DNA of 7,425 bases from assembly GCA_020027805.1 (NCBI GenBank), contig JAHKKQ010000104.1, positions 1 through 7,425 on the forward strand. The letters run 5' to 3'. The notes beneath the pieces are model-generated. The model was not told the DNA's origin. It saw only the letters and a list, made by a program, of their open reading frames with translations, and made no database searches. The stretch is from Candidatus Dadabacteria bacterium. Its GTDB lineage: Bacteria; Desulfobacterota_D; UBA1144; Nemesobacterales; UBA2774. Positions 1-5,561 of this stretch are shown piece by piece; position 1 is the first letter of the stretch, and every line of letters begins with the position of its first letter. Position numbers and translations under genes: made by a program.

Positions 1-162
1 CTGCCTCCGGGGAGCTATAAGGACACATGCAGGTCGATAAGCGTGCTGGGAGGGACACTCACCGCTCAGTGTCAGAAAGTGGACGGGGGCTGGAAGAATA
101 CGACCATTCAATATTACGACTGCGAGGGGGGGATAACGAACGAGAACGGCAATCTCACCTGC
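1..162 (+). repeat. CVNH repeat 1
   Basis: This is a 54-codon unit with Cys at unit positions 10, 24, 41 and 54. It is the most divergent of the four: 27 of 54 residues match repeat 2. The window begins exactly on its first codon (LPPGSYK), so further repeats could precede it. Confidence 0.85.
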
Positions 163-726
163 AGGCACAACCCCAAGCCCAAACCGGATAAACAACTGCC
201 GAAAGGGAGCTATAAGCAGAGCTGCAAGGATTCTTATGTAGATGGAAAATGGCTCTATGCCAAATGCCAGAAAATGAACGGCAACTATAATAATTCATCG
301 ATCAAATACGCGGACTGCTATAAAGACATCTGGAATAACAACGGCATACTCACCTGCGGGGGCGGGAGTTCCGGCCTGCCTAAGGGCAGCTACAAGGAAA
401 CCTGCAAGGACGCCTATGTAGACGGAAAATGGCTATACGCCAAGTGCCAGAAAAAGAACGGCAGCTGGTACAGCACGTCTATCAAATATACGGACTGCTA
501 TAAAGACATCACGAACAACAACGGCGAGCTCACATGCGGCGGGGGCGGGGGCGGGAATCTTCCGAAGGGGAGCTACAAGGAAACCTGCAAGAACATTTAT
601 GTAGAGGGCAACGTCCTGGAAGCGGATTGTCTCAACAGGAACGGAAAATATTCGCATTCCAGCATAAAGTATAAGAACTGCAACAGGGGTATCTGGAATA
701 ACAAGGGCGTCCTCGAATGCAATTAA
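1..726 (+). CDS. Tandem-repeat cyanovirin-N homology (CVNH) lectin, 5' truncated
   Basis: The frame is open from the first base to TAA at 724-726 (241 residues visible), so the start codon and any signal peptide lie upstream. GTG at 43 falls inside the first repeat and is not a credible start. The protein consists of four CVNH repeats, each exactly 54 codons (1-162, 196-357, 376-537, 559-720), joined by linkers of 11, 6 and 7 residues: a Pro/Lys-rich one, then two Gly-rich ones. Each repeat starts LP(K/P)GSYK and has Cys at repeat positions 10, 24, 41 and 54, with a C-terminal N-x-(N/K)-G-x-L-x-C motif. CVNH proteins bind mannose-type glycans; in cyanovirin-N two repeats make one domain with Cys8-Cys22-type disulfides. 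The Cys content suggests an oxidising location, hence export, but that is inference. Repeats 2 and 3 are the most alike (42/54 identical). It converges on the membrane-protein gene downstream. Family call is firm; ligand unknown. Confidence 0.9.
   Translation: MPPGSYKDTCRSISVLGGTLTAQCQKVDGGWKNTTIQYYDCEGGITNENGNLTCRHNPKPKPDKQLPKGSYKQSCKDSYVDGKWLYAKCQKMNGNYNNSSIKYADCYKDIWNNNGILTCGGGSSGLPKGSYKETCKDAYVDGKWLYAKCQKKNGSWYSTSIKYTDCYKDITNNNGELTCGGGGGGNLPKGSYKETCKNIYVEGNVLEADCLNRNGKYSHSSIKYKNCNRGIWNNKGVLECN
196..357 (+). repeat. CVNH repeat 2
   Basis: This is a 54-codon unit, LPKGSYKQSC at its start and NGILTC at its end, with the same four Cys positions. It shares 42 of 54 residues with repeat 3, including the contiguous block YVDGKWLYAKCQK. 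It is followed by a 6-residue GGGSSG linker. Confidence 0.85.
376..537 (+). repeat. CVNH repeat 3
   Basis: This is a 54-codon unit with the four Cys positions conserved. It is closest to repeat 2 (42/54) and shares 30/54 with repeat 4. It is followed by a 7-residue linker of six Gly and one Asn, encoded by a G-rich run at 538-558. Confidence 0.85.
559..720 (+). repeat. CVNH repeat 4 (C-terminal)
   Basis: This is a 54-codon unit ending LEC; one Asn and the stop follow directly. The GKWLYAK segment of repeats 2 and 3 is replaced by GNVLEAD, so the surface of this unit differs from the middle pair while the four Cys remain. Confidence 0.85.
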
Positions 727-775
727 CTGCGAAGAGGCCGGACACCAGGCCGGGAGATATACCGGGACAGGTGAT

Positions 776-2119
776 TTAGCCCTCGCCGTATTGTTCGGAC
801 TGCACCAAATCTTTAAGCGACGTTTCGCCGAGCGCGGCGTTTATAGCGTTTTCCACCTTTCCGGTCACGAGGTCGACTTCGTGCATCGACAGGTACTTCT
901 TTTCGACCAGGTCCGTCTCGTAATTCGTCCTCGTAGCGTCGACTATCTCTTTCAACGTTATCTTTTCGAGCGCCCTCGATGGGACGAAGCAGGGCGGTAG
1001 GTCGGCGGTCTCGATTATCAGATTATGCTGCGTGAGGTCGTTCACCGCTTCCTCGACGGGCTCGTGCGGCAGCCCGAGGCGCTCCGTGAGCGATTCCAGG
1101 GTCCACATGCTGAGGTCGTTATAGTAGTTATAGCCGATGAGATACATGATAATCAGCGACAGCTTTTCCTTGAGCTTCGTGCTCAGGTTAAACACCTCCT
1201 TCCTGAGCGTGAGGAACTTCAGGTTCTGGTGGCAGAACGTGAGCTCGGCGCCTACCAGGACTATGAGCCAGTTGAGATAGAGCCAGATCATGAAAATGAC
1301 GAGCACCGCCAGGCTCGAATAAATTGCGGCGTATTTGGTGGAAGACGCGACGGCCAGGTGGAATACCCAGCTTACCGCGTGCCATGCTATGCCGGCGGCT
1401 ATTCCCCCCGTCAGCGCCGACTTAATGTGCACTTTCGTATTCGGGATGATAATGTAGATAACGGTAAATACGATTATCACGAAGATAAACGGTATTACTT
1501 TGCCGAAGGTGAAGAACATCGTACCGAGAGGCTCTATATCGAGAATTTTGCTCACTACGGTGTTGCTCGAGAGCGTGGCGGTGATTCCGAACGCGGCGAA
1601 CAGGAGCACGGGCCCGACTATGAGCGTCGTGATGTAATCGCTCAGCCTCCTGGCGATACTTCTCCCTTTACGGATCTTCCAGATTATGTTCATCGAATCT
1701 TCTATCTTGGTGATCACTGAGACAGCGGTATAAATGAGCATGACCAAGCCCGCTACTCCCAGGACCCCGAAGTTGATCTTCCCTATGAACTCCATGATTC
1801 TGTGCGTCACCTCTATACCCTTGTCCCCCAGGGGCTCGAGGAAGTTCAAAAGGAAGGGCTCGAGCTGGTTATCGACTACTCCGAAGGCTTTTAAGATTGA
1901 TATTATGAATGCGAGCAGGGGCACCAGGGAAAGGAGGGTCGTGTAGACGAGGCTCATCGCCCTTAAAGCCAGCTCATTTACCCTGTATTCTCTAAGAGTT
2001 ACATAAGCTAACCTAATAAACTTAATGAAGATCGAGTCTCTTTTGTTGAGCGAGCCGGTGTCTATGCGCCAGAGCTGCCGTGAAAAGAAATAGTTAATTT
2101 TTTTGACCAGTTCCGGCAT
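776..2119 (-). CDS. YihY/BrkB-family inner-membrane protein with C-terminal winged-helix-like extension
   Basis: A 447-residue integral membrane protein. About six hydrophobic segments are visible at residues 55-78, 115-138, 162-184, 205-226, 236-258 and 264-292. The last carries the family signature (YSSLAVLVIFMIWLYLNW followed by LIVLVGAEL), and the first the RAMSLVYTTLLSLVPLLAF block. The family (UPF0761, formerly mis-named RNase BN; includes Bordetella BrkB) is an inner-membrane family without a settled biochemical role. E. coli YihY is about 290 residues; here some 150 cytoplasmic residues follow the last helix. Residues 338-372 (LESLTERLGLPHEPVEEAV, then DLTQHNLIIE) look like a winged helix-turn-helix. 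The ATG at 2119 is the first start after upstream stops; no good Shine-Dalgarno is seen. It lies 120 bp after the nuclease gene, so it may be the last gene of that operon or have its own promoter. Confidence 0.9.
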   Translation of the reverse strand: MPELVKKINYFFSRQLWRIDTGSLNKRDSIFIKFIRLAYVTLREYRVNELALRAMSLVYTTLLSLVPLLAFIISILKAFGVVDNQLEPFLLNFLEPLGDKGIEVTHRIMEFIGKINFGVLGVAGLVMLIYTAVSVITKIEDSMNIIWKIRKGRSIARRLSDYITTLIVGPVLLFAAFGITATLSSNTVVSKILDIEPLGTMFFTFGKVIPFIFVIIVFTVIYIIIPNTKVHIKSALTGGIAAGIAWHAVSWVFHLAVASSTKYAAIYSSLAVLVIFMIWLYLNWLIVLVGAELTFCHQNLKFLTLRKEVFNLSTKLKEKLSLIIMYLIGYNYYNDLSMWTLESLTERLGLPHEPVEEAVNDLTQHNLIIETADLPPCFVPSRALEKITLKEIVDATRTNYETDLVEKKYLSMHEVDLVTGKVENAINAALGETSLKDLVQSEQYGEG

Positions 2120-2136
2120 ATGCTTACACCATTACT

Positions 2137-2142
2137 ATAATA
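2137..2142 (-). promoter_or_regulatory. Candidate -10 hexamer upstream of the YihY/BrkB-family gene
   Basis: Read on the minus strand the hexamer is TATTAT, 17 bp before the ATG. That would give a leader of about 10 nt without a Shine-Dalgarno. No good -35 is present at 16-18 bp. The AT-rich setting makes chance likely, so this is only a candidate. Confidence 0.3.
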
Positions 2143-2167
2143 TCATTTTACACCCGAAATTTGTATC

Positions 2168-2182
2168 TAAACTTAAAGTTTA
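2168..2182. promoter_or_regulatory. 15-bp perfect inverted repeat, possible operator
   Basis: TAAACTTAAAGTTTA is a perfect 7+1+7 inverted repeat. It lies in the 120-bp gap between the nuclease stop and the YihY-family start, about 50 bp upstream of that start and just upstream of the weak promoter candidate. The position suits a regulator-binding site, but low-complexity AT sequence also produces such symmetry. Confidence 0.3.
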
Positions 2183-2239
2183 AACCGCATTAACTGGCGG
2201 AAAAGCAGTAATATAAGGCCGCGGACATTCGGAATCCCC

Positions 2240-3166
2240 TTAATCGAGCTCAAAGCAGATTTTCTTGAAGCCGCATGTTTCGCATACCTTGTCGTTACCG
2301 ATTCTCGGAAAATCGGTCATGACAGCGGTGTTTTCATCCGGGTCTGCAAGCATGCCCTTCATCTCAGCGATGCTTCTGTTTATGTACTCTACGGCGTCGT
2401 TCAATTCGTGACCGCTGAACCTGTGCGCCCTGGGCCCGTCTCCGAGCAGGTTGTATTCGGTAAGCGTGATTTGCTCTAGCGGGACCTCCAGCTCTTCATA
2501 GGCGAATATGGTGTATACAAGGAATTGAAGCTTATCCGACTCCCCGGCGCCCGTTTTCCAATCGACGATTTCTACGCCGTCTCCGCTCTCATAAGCGAGG
2601 TCCAGTTTCACGAACACCTTTTCGGGGTTAAACGAAAAAGCAGAAGCGGTCATGCTTTCTATGGATATTATTTTCTCTTTCGGCAGCGTTTTTATCACCT
2701 CGGGGATTTGTGAATTATAGAAGCTTTCCAGACACTGTATTGCTTCGTCATAGTTCTTCTTCCACGCTTCGTCGGGTGTTCCGGATTTGTACTCGTGTTC
2801 GAAGAGCGCGGTCACGTTTCTCAGACTGCCGTCCTTCTGCCAGTAAAGTCCGTCCCTGGAGAATCTGAAATCGCTCCTCATCAGCTCCGTAACCCTGTTC
2901 TTCGATTTTTCAAACGGGATCAGATCGCCCGTGGAGACGAGCTCTTTAAGTACTTTCTCAATTTCGTGGTGCACTGTGGAGCCCTTCCACTGCCACCTGT
3001 TCTGGAGGTTCTTCAGCACGTACAGTATCCTGGCCGTCTTATCCCGGTGATTCTTGTCCCATCCGCCCCAGGAGCCGTAGTAGTTGTAGAAATACTTTCG
3101 CCGGCACTCCTTAAATAGTGAGTCCCTCGAGACCGACCAGCTGAATTCGTTCTTGAAATCGCTCAT
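2240..3166 (-). CDS. PD-(D/E)XK (RecB/Cas4-like) nuclease with Fe-S-type cysteines
   Basis: A 308-residue protein of the PDDEXK_1/RecB nuclease type. The N-terminus has the family opening SVSRDSLFKECRRKYFYNYY (11-30). The nuclease core shows H67 in the GSTVHHEIE motif, D189 in VKLDLAYE, D202-W-K204 in EIVDWKTG, and Q214/Y218 in the following helix (LQFLVYT). This is the H...D...DxK...QxxxY set expected for metal-dependent DNA cleavage. C21 plus C295-x2-C298-x5-C304 match the split four-Cys 4Fe-4S arrangement known from AddB and Cas4. There is no helicase domain and no CRISPR array or cas gene in the window, so a generic DNA-repair role is more likely than Cas4. It starts 12 bp after the acetyltransferase stop, with GGAAAG 4 nt before the ATG, so the pair is almost certainly co-transcribed. 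All catalytic residues appear intact; substrate unknown. Confidence 0.88.
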   Translation of the reverse strand: MSDFKNEFSWSVSRDSLFKECRRKYFYNYYGSWGGWDKNHRDKTARILYVLKNLQNRWQWKGSTVHHEIEKVLKELVSTGDLIPFEKSKNRVTELMRSDFRFSRDGLYWQKDGSLRNVTALFEHEYKSGTPDEAWKKNYDEAIQCLESFYNSQIPEVIKTLPKEKIISIESMTASAFSFNPEKVFVKLDLAYESGDGVEIVDWKTGAGESDKLQFLVYTIFAYEELEVPLEQITLTEYNLLGDGPRAHRFSGHELNDAVEYINRSIAEMKGMLADPDENTAVMTDFPRIGNDKVCETCGFKKICFELD

Positions 3167-3170
3167 ATCA

Positions 3171-3176
3171 CTTTCC
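3171..3176 (-). promoter_or_regulatory. Shine-Dalgarno site of the nuclease gene
   Basis: Minus-strand GGAAAG ends 4 nt before the ATG at 3166 and sits in the 12-bp gap after the acetyltransferase stop. It supports both the start chosen and translation from an operon mRNA. Confidence 0.55.
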
Positions 3177-3178
3177 GC

Positions 3179-3778
3179 TCACGTCAGCATGAGCTCCATT
3201 ATCAGTGACCCGGGGGCGGGCGCTGAAATGCCCTCCGCCGCGCGGCCGCCCGAGAATCTGAACCCGAATTTTTTGTATAGACCGATCGCCGGTTCGTTGC
3301 CCCCGTCTACCTCGAGTACTATGCTCTTGCAGCTCTTGATTCTCGCGGTTTCTATTGAGTGGCGGAGGAGCAGGGAGCCTATGCCTTTCCTCCTGTGCCT
3401 TTCTTCTACGGCCAATGCGCTTAAATAATATTCGTCGTCCTCTATGTCGGGAGTAAAGCTTCCGTGGAGGAGCCTTGCGGTAAGAGTGAGGTAGCTCAGG
3501 AACTCGTTCAGTCTCAGTGAAACGAGGAGCCTGAGCAATGTTAAGAGCTCGTCCTTCCCGCCTCCCCTGTATCCAATCGCCAGGCCCGTTATTTCATTCC
3601 CCTCGCACGATATGAGAATGTTCTCATGCCCGAGGAAATTGTTCCCGGCCCTGATGAGGTTCATGACCACCCCGCGCGACCTCCGGGTATCGGTGTCGCC
3701 GTCCCTCTGCGCGCTCACGATCATATCCGCTACTCTCCTTATATCGTGCGCTTTCAAATCGAATTGTGTGATCTCCAT
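3179..3778 (-). CDS. GNAT-family N-acetyltransferase
   Basis: A 199-residue GNAT protein. The acetyl-CoA-binding motif A is at residues 120-135: SALAVEERHRRKGIG, where R129-x-x-G-x-G (R/Q-x-x-G-x-G/A) forms the pyrophosphate loop. Motif B is clear as NEPAIGLYKKFGFR at 161-174, the usual C-terminal GNAT signature. The N-terminal half (1-110) carries the variable acceptor-recognition part and has a long insertion, LLTLLRLLVSLRLNEFLSYL (78-97), rich in Leu and Arg, that is not part of a minimal GNAT core. The acceptor (small amine, peptide or protein N-terminus) cannot be read from sequence. The start at 3778 follows a TATAAT on the minus strand (3799-3794) and has no Shine-Dalgarno. First gene of the minus-strand unit, 12 bp before the nuclease gene; whether the two act together is unknown. 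Confidence 0.9.
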   Translation of the reverse strand: MEITQFDLKAHDIRRVADMIVSAQRDGDTDTRRSRGVVMNLIRAGNNFLGHENILISCEGNEITGLAIGYRGGGKDELLTLLRLLVSLRLNEFLSYLTLTARLLHGSFTPDIEDDEYYLSALAVEERHRRKGIGSLLLRHSIETARIKSCKSIVLEVDGGNEPAIGLYKKFGFRFSGGRAAEGISAPAPGSLIMELMLT

Positions 3779-3793
3779 GTAATTTGGCCAATT

Positions 3794-3799
3794 ATTATA
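3794..3799 (-). promoter_or_regulatory. -10 hexamer (TATAAT) for the GNAT-nuclease unit
   Basis: A consensus TATAAT on the minus strand lies 15 bp before the GNAT start, implying a leader of about 8-9 nt. The -35 region is poor (TTAATG at 16 bp). The hexamer is inside the palindrome ATTATAAT (3794-3801), so a TATAAT is also readable on the plus strand. Confidence 0.5.
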
Positions 3800-3829
3800 A
3801 TATTTGTTTTTGCAGCATTAACTCTAGGT

Positions 3830-3835
3830 TATAAT
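3830..3835 (+). promoter_or_regulatory. -10 hexamer (TATAAT) for the 94-residue protein / M23 / RlmB unit
   Basis: A consensus TATAAT on the plus strand lies 32 bp before the ATG at 3868, predicting a transcript start near 3842 and a leader of about 26 nt. No convincing TTGACA is present at 17 bp (T-rich TTTTTG). It is the best candidate for the promoter driving 3868-6308. Confidence 0.5.
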
Positions 3836-3867
3836 AATTCTACTCGGGATTCAAAGCTCGGAAGGCT

Positions 3868-4152
3868 ATGGCTCGGATAAAGGTAACGGAAATCAGATCG
3901 GGAAACGACTCGTTCGAATACGATGCGGAGATCGTTGAAAACGAAAGCAGCACTAGGCACAGGGTTCACCTCGGGAAAGGGGATTACGAAAAGCTGACCG
4001 GGGGGCGTATCACCCCGGGCGGGCTTGTCGAAAAGTCGTTCGAGTTCCTTCTCGAAAGGGAGCCCAAGGAATCCATACTGCGCAGTTTTGATCTGAATGT
4101 CATTTCGAAATATTTCAGGGATTATCCGAGACTCATACAGGAATATTTTTGA
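3868..4152 (+). CDS. Small conserved-looking protein of unknown function (94 aa)
   Basis: I cannot name this family. The 94-residue protein has no signal peptide, membrane segment or cysteine, so it is probably cytoplasmic. Residues 1-38 look like beta strands rich in charged residues (IKVTEI, FEYDAEIVEN, HRVHL). Residues 39-94 are helical, with a regular, conserved-looking stretch: DYEKLTGGRITPGGLVEKSF, then EFLLEREPKESILRSFDL, then VISKYFRDY. I have the impression of similar small proteins in other bacteria, but this is memory, not a search. The ATG at 3868 is the only start between the in-frame stop at 3835 and the conserved region. GGAAGG (3860-3865) ends only 2 nt before it, closer than usual. 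The frame runs intact to TGA at 4150, and 42 bp separate it from the M23 gene on the same strand, so it is likely the first gene of that operon. Confidence 0.8.
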   Translation: MARIKVTEIRSGNDSFEYDAEIVENESSTRHRVHLGKGDYEKLTGGRITPGGLVEKSFEFLLEREPKESILRSFDLNVISKYFRDYPRLIQEYF

Positions 4153-4173
4153 CCGGGCGGGCATAATAACATA

Positions 4174-4180
4174 AAGGAGA
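4174..4180 (+). promoter_or_regulatory. Shine-Dalgarno site of the M23 gene, unusually far from its ATG
   Basis: AAGGAGA is the strongest Shine-Dalgarno in the window, but it ends 14 nt before the ATG at 4195, against the usual 5-9. An in-frame TGA at 4183-4185 excludes an earlier start in this frame, so the ATG stands and the spacing is simply long. Confidence 0.5.
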
Positions 4181-4194
4181 TTTGAACTAACGAA

Positions 4195-5544
4195 ATGGGA
4201 AGGTTCTTTACTCTACTTTTTTTGATACTCATAATAGGCGGCGCGGTCTATATCTATCCCAAGGTAGAGTGGCACTCGCCCGGGATAGATATCAAGCTCG
4301 ATTCAGACGACGTGGGCGTAAAACCCTTTGACGTCCTGGTGAGCGACATAGGCAAGGGCCTGAAGAACGTCTCCATTGTCCTAATCAACGAGAGTGGTGA
4401 AACCGTGATACTTAATAAGGATTACCCGGAAGGGGTCAAGGCGGACACGATCAACATCCAAATAGACGCGAAGAAGCTCGGCATCAAGAACGGCCCCGCC
4501 GAGCTACGTGTAACGGCAGTGGACGGCTCGCGTCTCAGGTTCTTTTCCGGTAACAGGACCGTCGCGAGCAGAAAAATAAACCTCGACCTTACCCCCCCGG
4601 CAGCCGACCTCCTCAGCACGGAGAACTACATCAACTACGGAGGCTCGGCCCTGGTTTTATACAAGACCTCGCCCGACGTAGTGAAGAGCGGAGTAACGAT
4701 AGGGGACTATTTCTTTCCCGGATACAAGGGGAAATTTGCCGAAGACGACGTGTATCTCGTGTTTTTCGCCTATCCGTATAACGTCCCTGCGGGCGAGAGC
4801 ATCGCACTTATTGCTGAAGACGGGGCGGGGAACAAGAAGAGCGCGAACGTACCCTACACGCTCAAGGATATCGCGTACAGGAAGAGCAATCTGAACATCA
4901 GCACCGATTTTATAGAGAACGTGATGCTCCCTCTTTCGGGCGAGAGCGGGGAGACCGATTACAAAAAGATATTTTTAAAGGTGAACAGCGACCTCAGGAA
5001 GAAGAACGACGCGAAGATAAAAGAGGTGAGCGCCGGCTCGAAGGACGAAATATTGTGGAAGGGACAGTTTCATCAGCTCTCCAATTCGCAGGTAGAGGCG
5101 AATTTCGCGGACGAGAGGACATACATATTCAACGAGGAGCCTATAGACAAGCAGTACCATCTCGGATACGACCTCGCAGTAACCAAGAGGTATCCGATAG
5201 AAGCGGCCAACAGCGGAATAGTGGCATACGCGGGCGAGCTGGGTATCTACGGGAACACGGTGATTATAGACCACGGCATGGGGGTAAGTACCCTCTACGG
5301 CCATATGAGCACTATTGACGTAAAGGTCGGGGACAAAGTAAAGGCGGACCAGATATTGGGCAAAACCGGTCAGACGGGACTCGCGGCGGGTGATCACCTC
5401 CACTACGGCGTTTATGTGAGCGGTGTCGCGGTACGTCCAGTGGAATGGTGGGACGACAAGTGGATAAAGGACAACGTGATGTTGAAGATAGAGCAGGCCA
5501 ACGCCGAATTCGGGACCAAGGGCTCGGATAATGCCCAGAATTAA
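4195..5544 (+). CDS. Membrane-anchored M23 family metallopeptidase (LytM/lysostaphin-like)
   Basis: A 449-residue protein. Residues 4-22 form one hydrophobic segment (FFTLLFLILIIGGAVYIYP) without a cleavage-site pattern, so the protein is probably an inner-membrane-anchored periplasmic enzyme. Residues 30-225 are beta-rich and look like two Ig-like modules (about 30-130 and 133-222, the second opening with LTPPAADLLSTENYINYGG). A linker follows, then the M23 endopeptidase domain at about 318-420. Zinc ligands H322 and D326 (HLGYD) and H403 (HLHYG), plus catalytic-site H370 (LYGHMS) and H401, are all present, so the site looks active, unlike degenerate EnvC/NlpD-type relatives. The family cleaves peptide cross-links in peptidoglycan, some members only as regulators. 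The gene lies 42 bp after the 94-residue gene and 17 bp before rlmB. Confidence 0.92.
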   Translation: MGRFFTLLFLILIIGGAVYIYPKVEWHSPGIDIKLDSDDVGVKPFDVLVSDIGKGLKNVSIVLINESGETVILNKDYPEGVKADTINIQIDAKKLGIKNGPAELRVTAVDGSRLRFFSGNRTVASRKINLDLTPPAADLLSTENYINYGGSALVLYKTSPDVVKSGVTIGDYFFPGYKGKFAEDDVYLVFFAYPYNVPAGESIALIAEDGAGNKKSANVPYTLKDIAYRKSNLNISTDFIENVMLPLSGESGETDYKKIFLKVNSDLRKKNDAKIKEVSAGSKDEILWKGQFHQLSNSQVEANFADERTYIFNEEPIDKQYHLGYDLAVTKRYPIEAANSGIVAYAGELGIYGNTVIIDHGMGVSTLYGHMSTIDVKVGDKVKADQILGKTGQTGLAAGDHLHYGVYVSGVAVRPVEWWDDKWIKDNVMLKIEQANAEFGTKGSDNAQN

Positions 5545-5547
5545 CCC

Positions 5548-5551
5548 GGAG
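5548..5551 (+). promoter_or_regulatory. Shine-Dalgarno GGAG supporting a TTG start for rlmB
   Basis: GGAG sits in the 17-bp gap between the M23 stop and the TTG at 5562, 10 nt before it. The ATG at 5555 is out of frame and is followed at once by TAG, so it cannot be the start. The TTG places the typical IYGRNPV opening of RlmB at residue 3. Confidence 0.6.
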
Positions 5552-5561
5552 CGCATGTAGA

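Noticed and set aside
43..726. GTG at 43 as the start of the CVNH gene
   Set aside because: The frame is open to base 1, and the 14 codons before the GTG complete repeat 1 including its first Cys, so the gene begins outside the window.
727..775. Terminator between the convergent CVNH and YihY-family genes
   Set aside because: The gap has GGCCGG twice and several CCGG sites, but only 4-bp stems with 8-nt loops and no T-run on either strand. I cannot support a hairpin terminator.
1025..1720. 231-codon plus-strand open frame antisense to the YihY/BrkB-family gene
   Set aside because: The composition is that of a reverse-complement shadow (rich in Arg, Glu, His, Asp, Tyr without domains), while the minus strand gives a recognisable membrane protein with family motifs.
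2240..3166. CRISPR Cas4
   Set aside because: The catalytic and Cys motifs are shared by Cas4 and AddB-type nucleases, but there is no repeat-spacer array and no cas gene; the protein is also longer than typical Cas4 (about 200 residues).
3829..4164. 111-codon minus-strand open frame opposite the 94-residue gene
   Set aside because: It spans the divergent promoter region and has no motif. The plus-strand frame has the regular domain-like sequence, a promoter candidate and same-strand neighbours.
4975..5556. 193-codon minus-strand open frame
   Set aside because: It lies opposite the intact catalytic domain of the M23 peptidase and has no recognisable motif.
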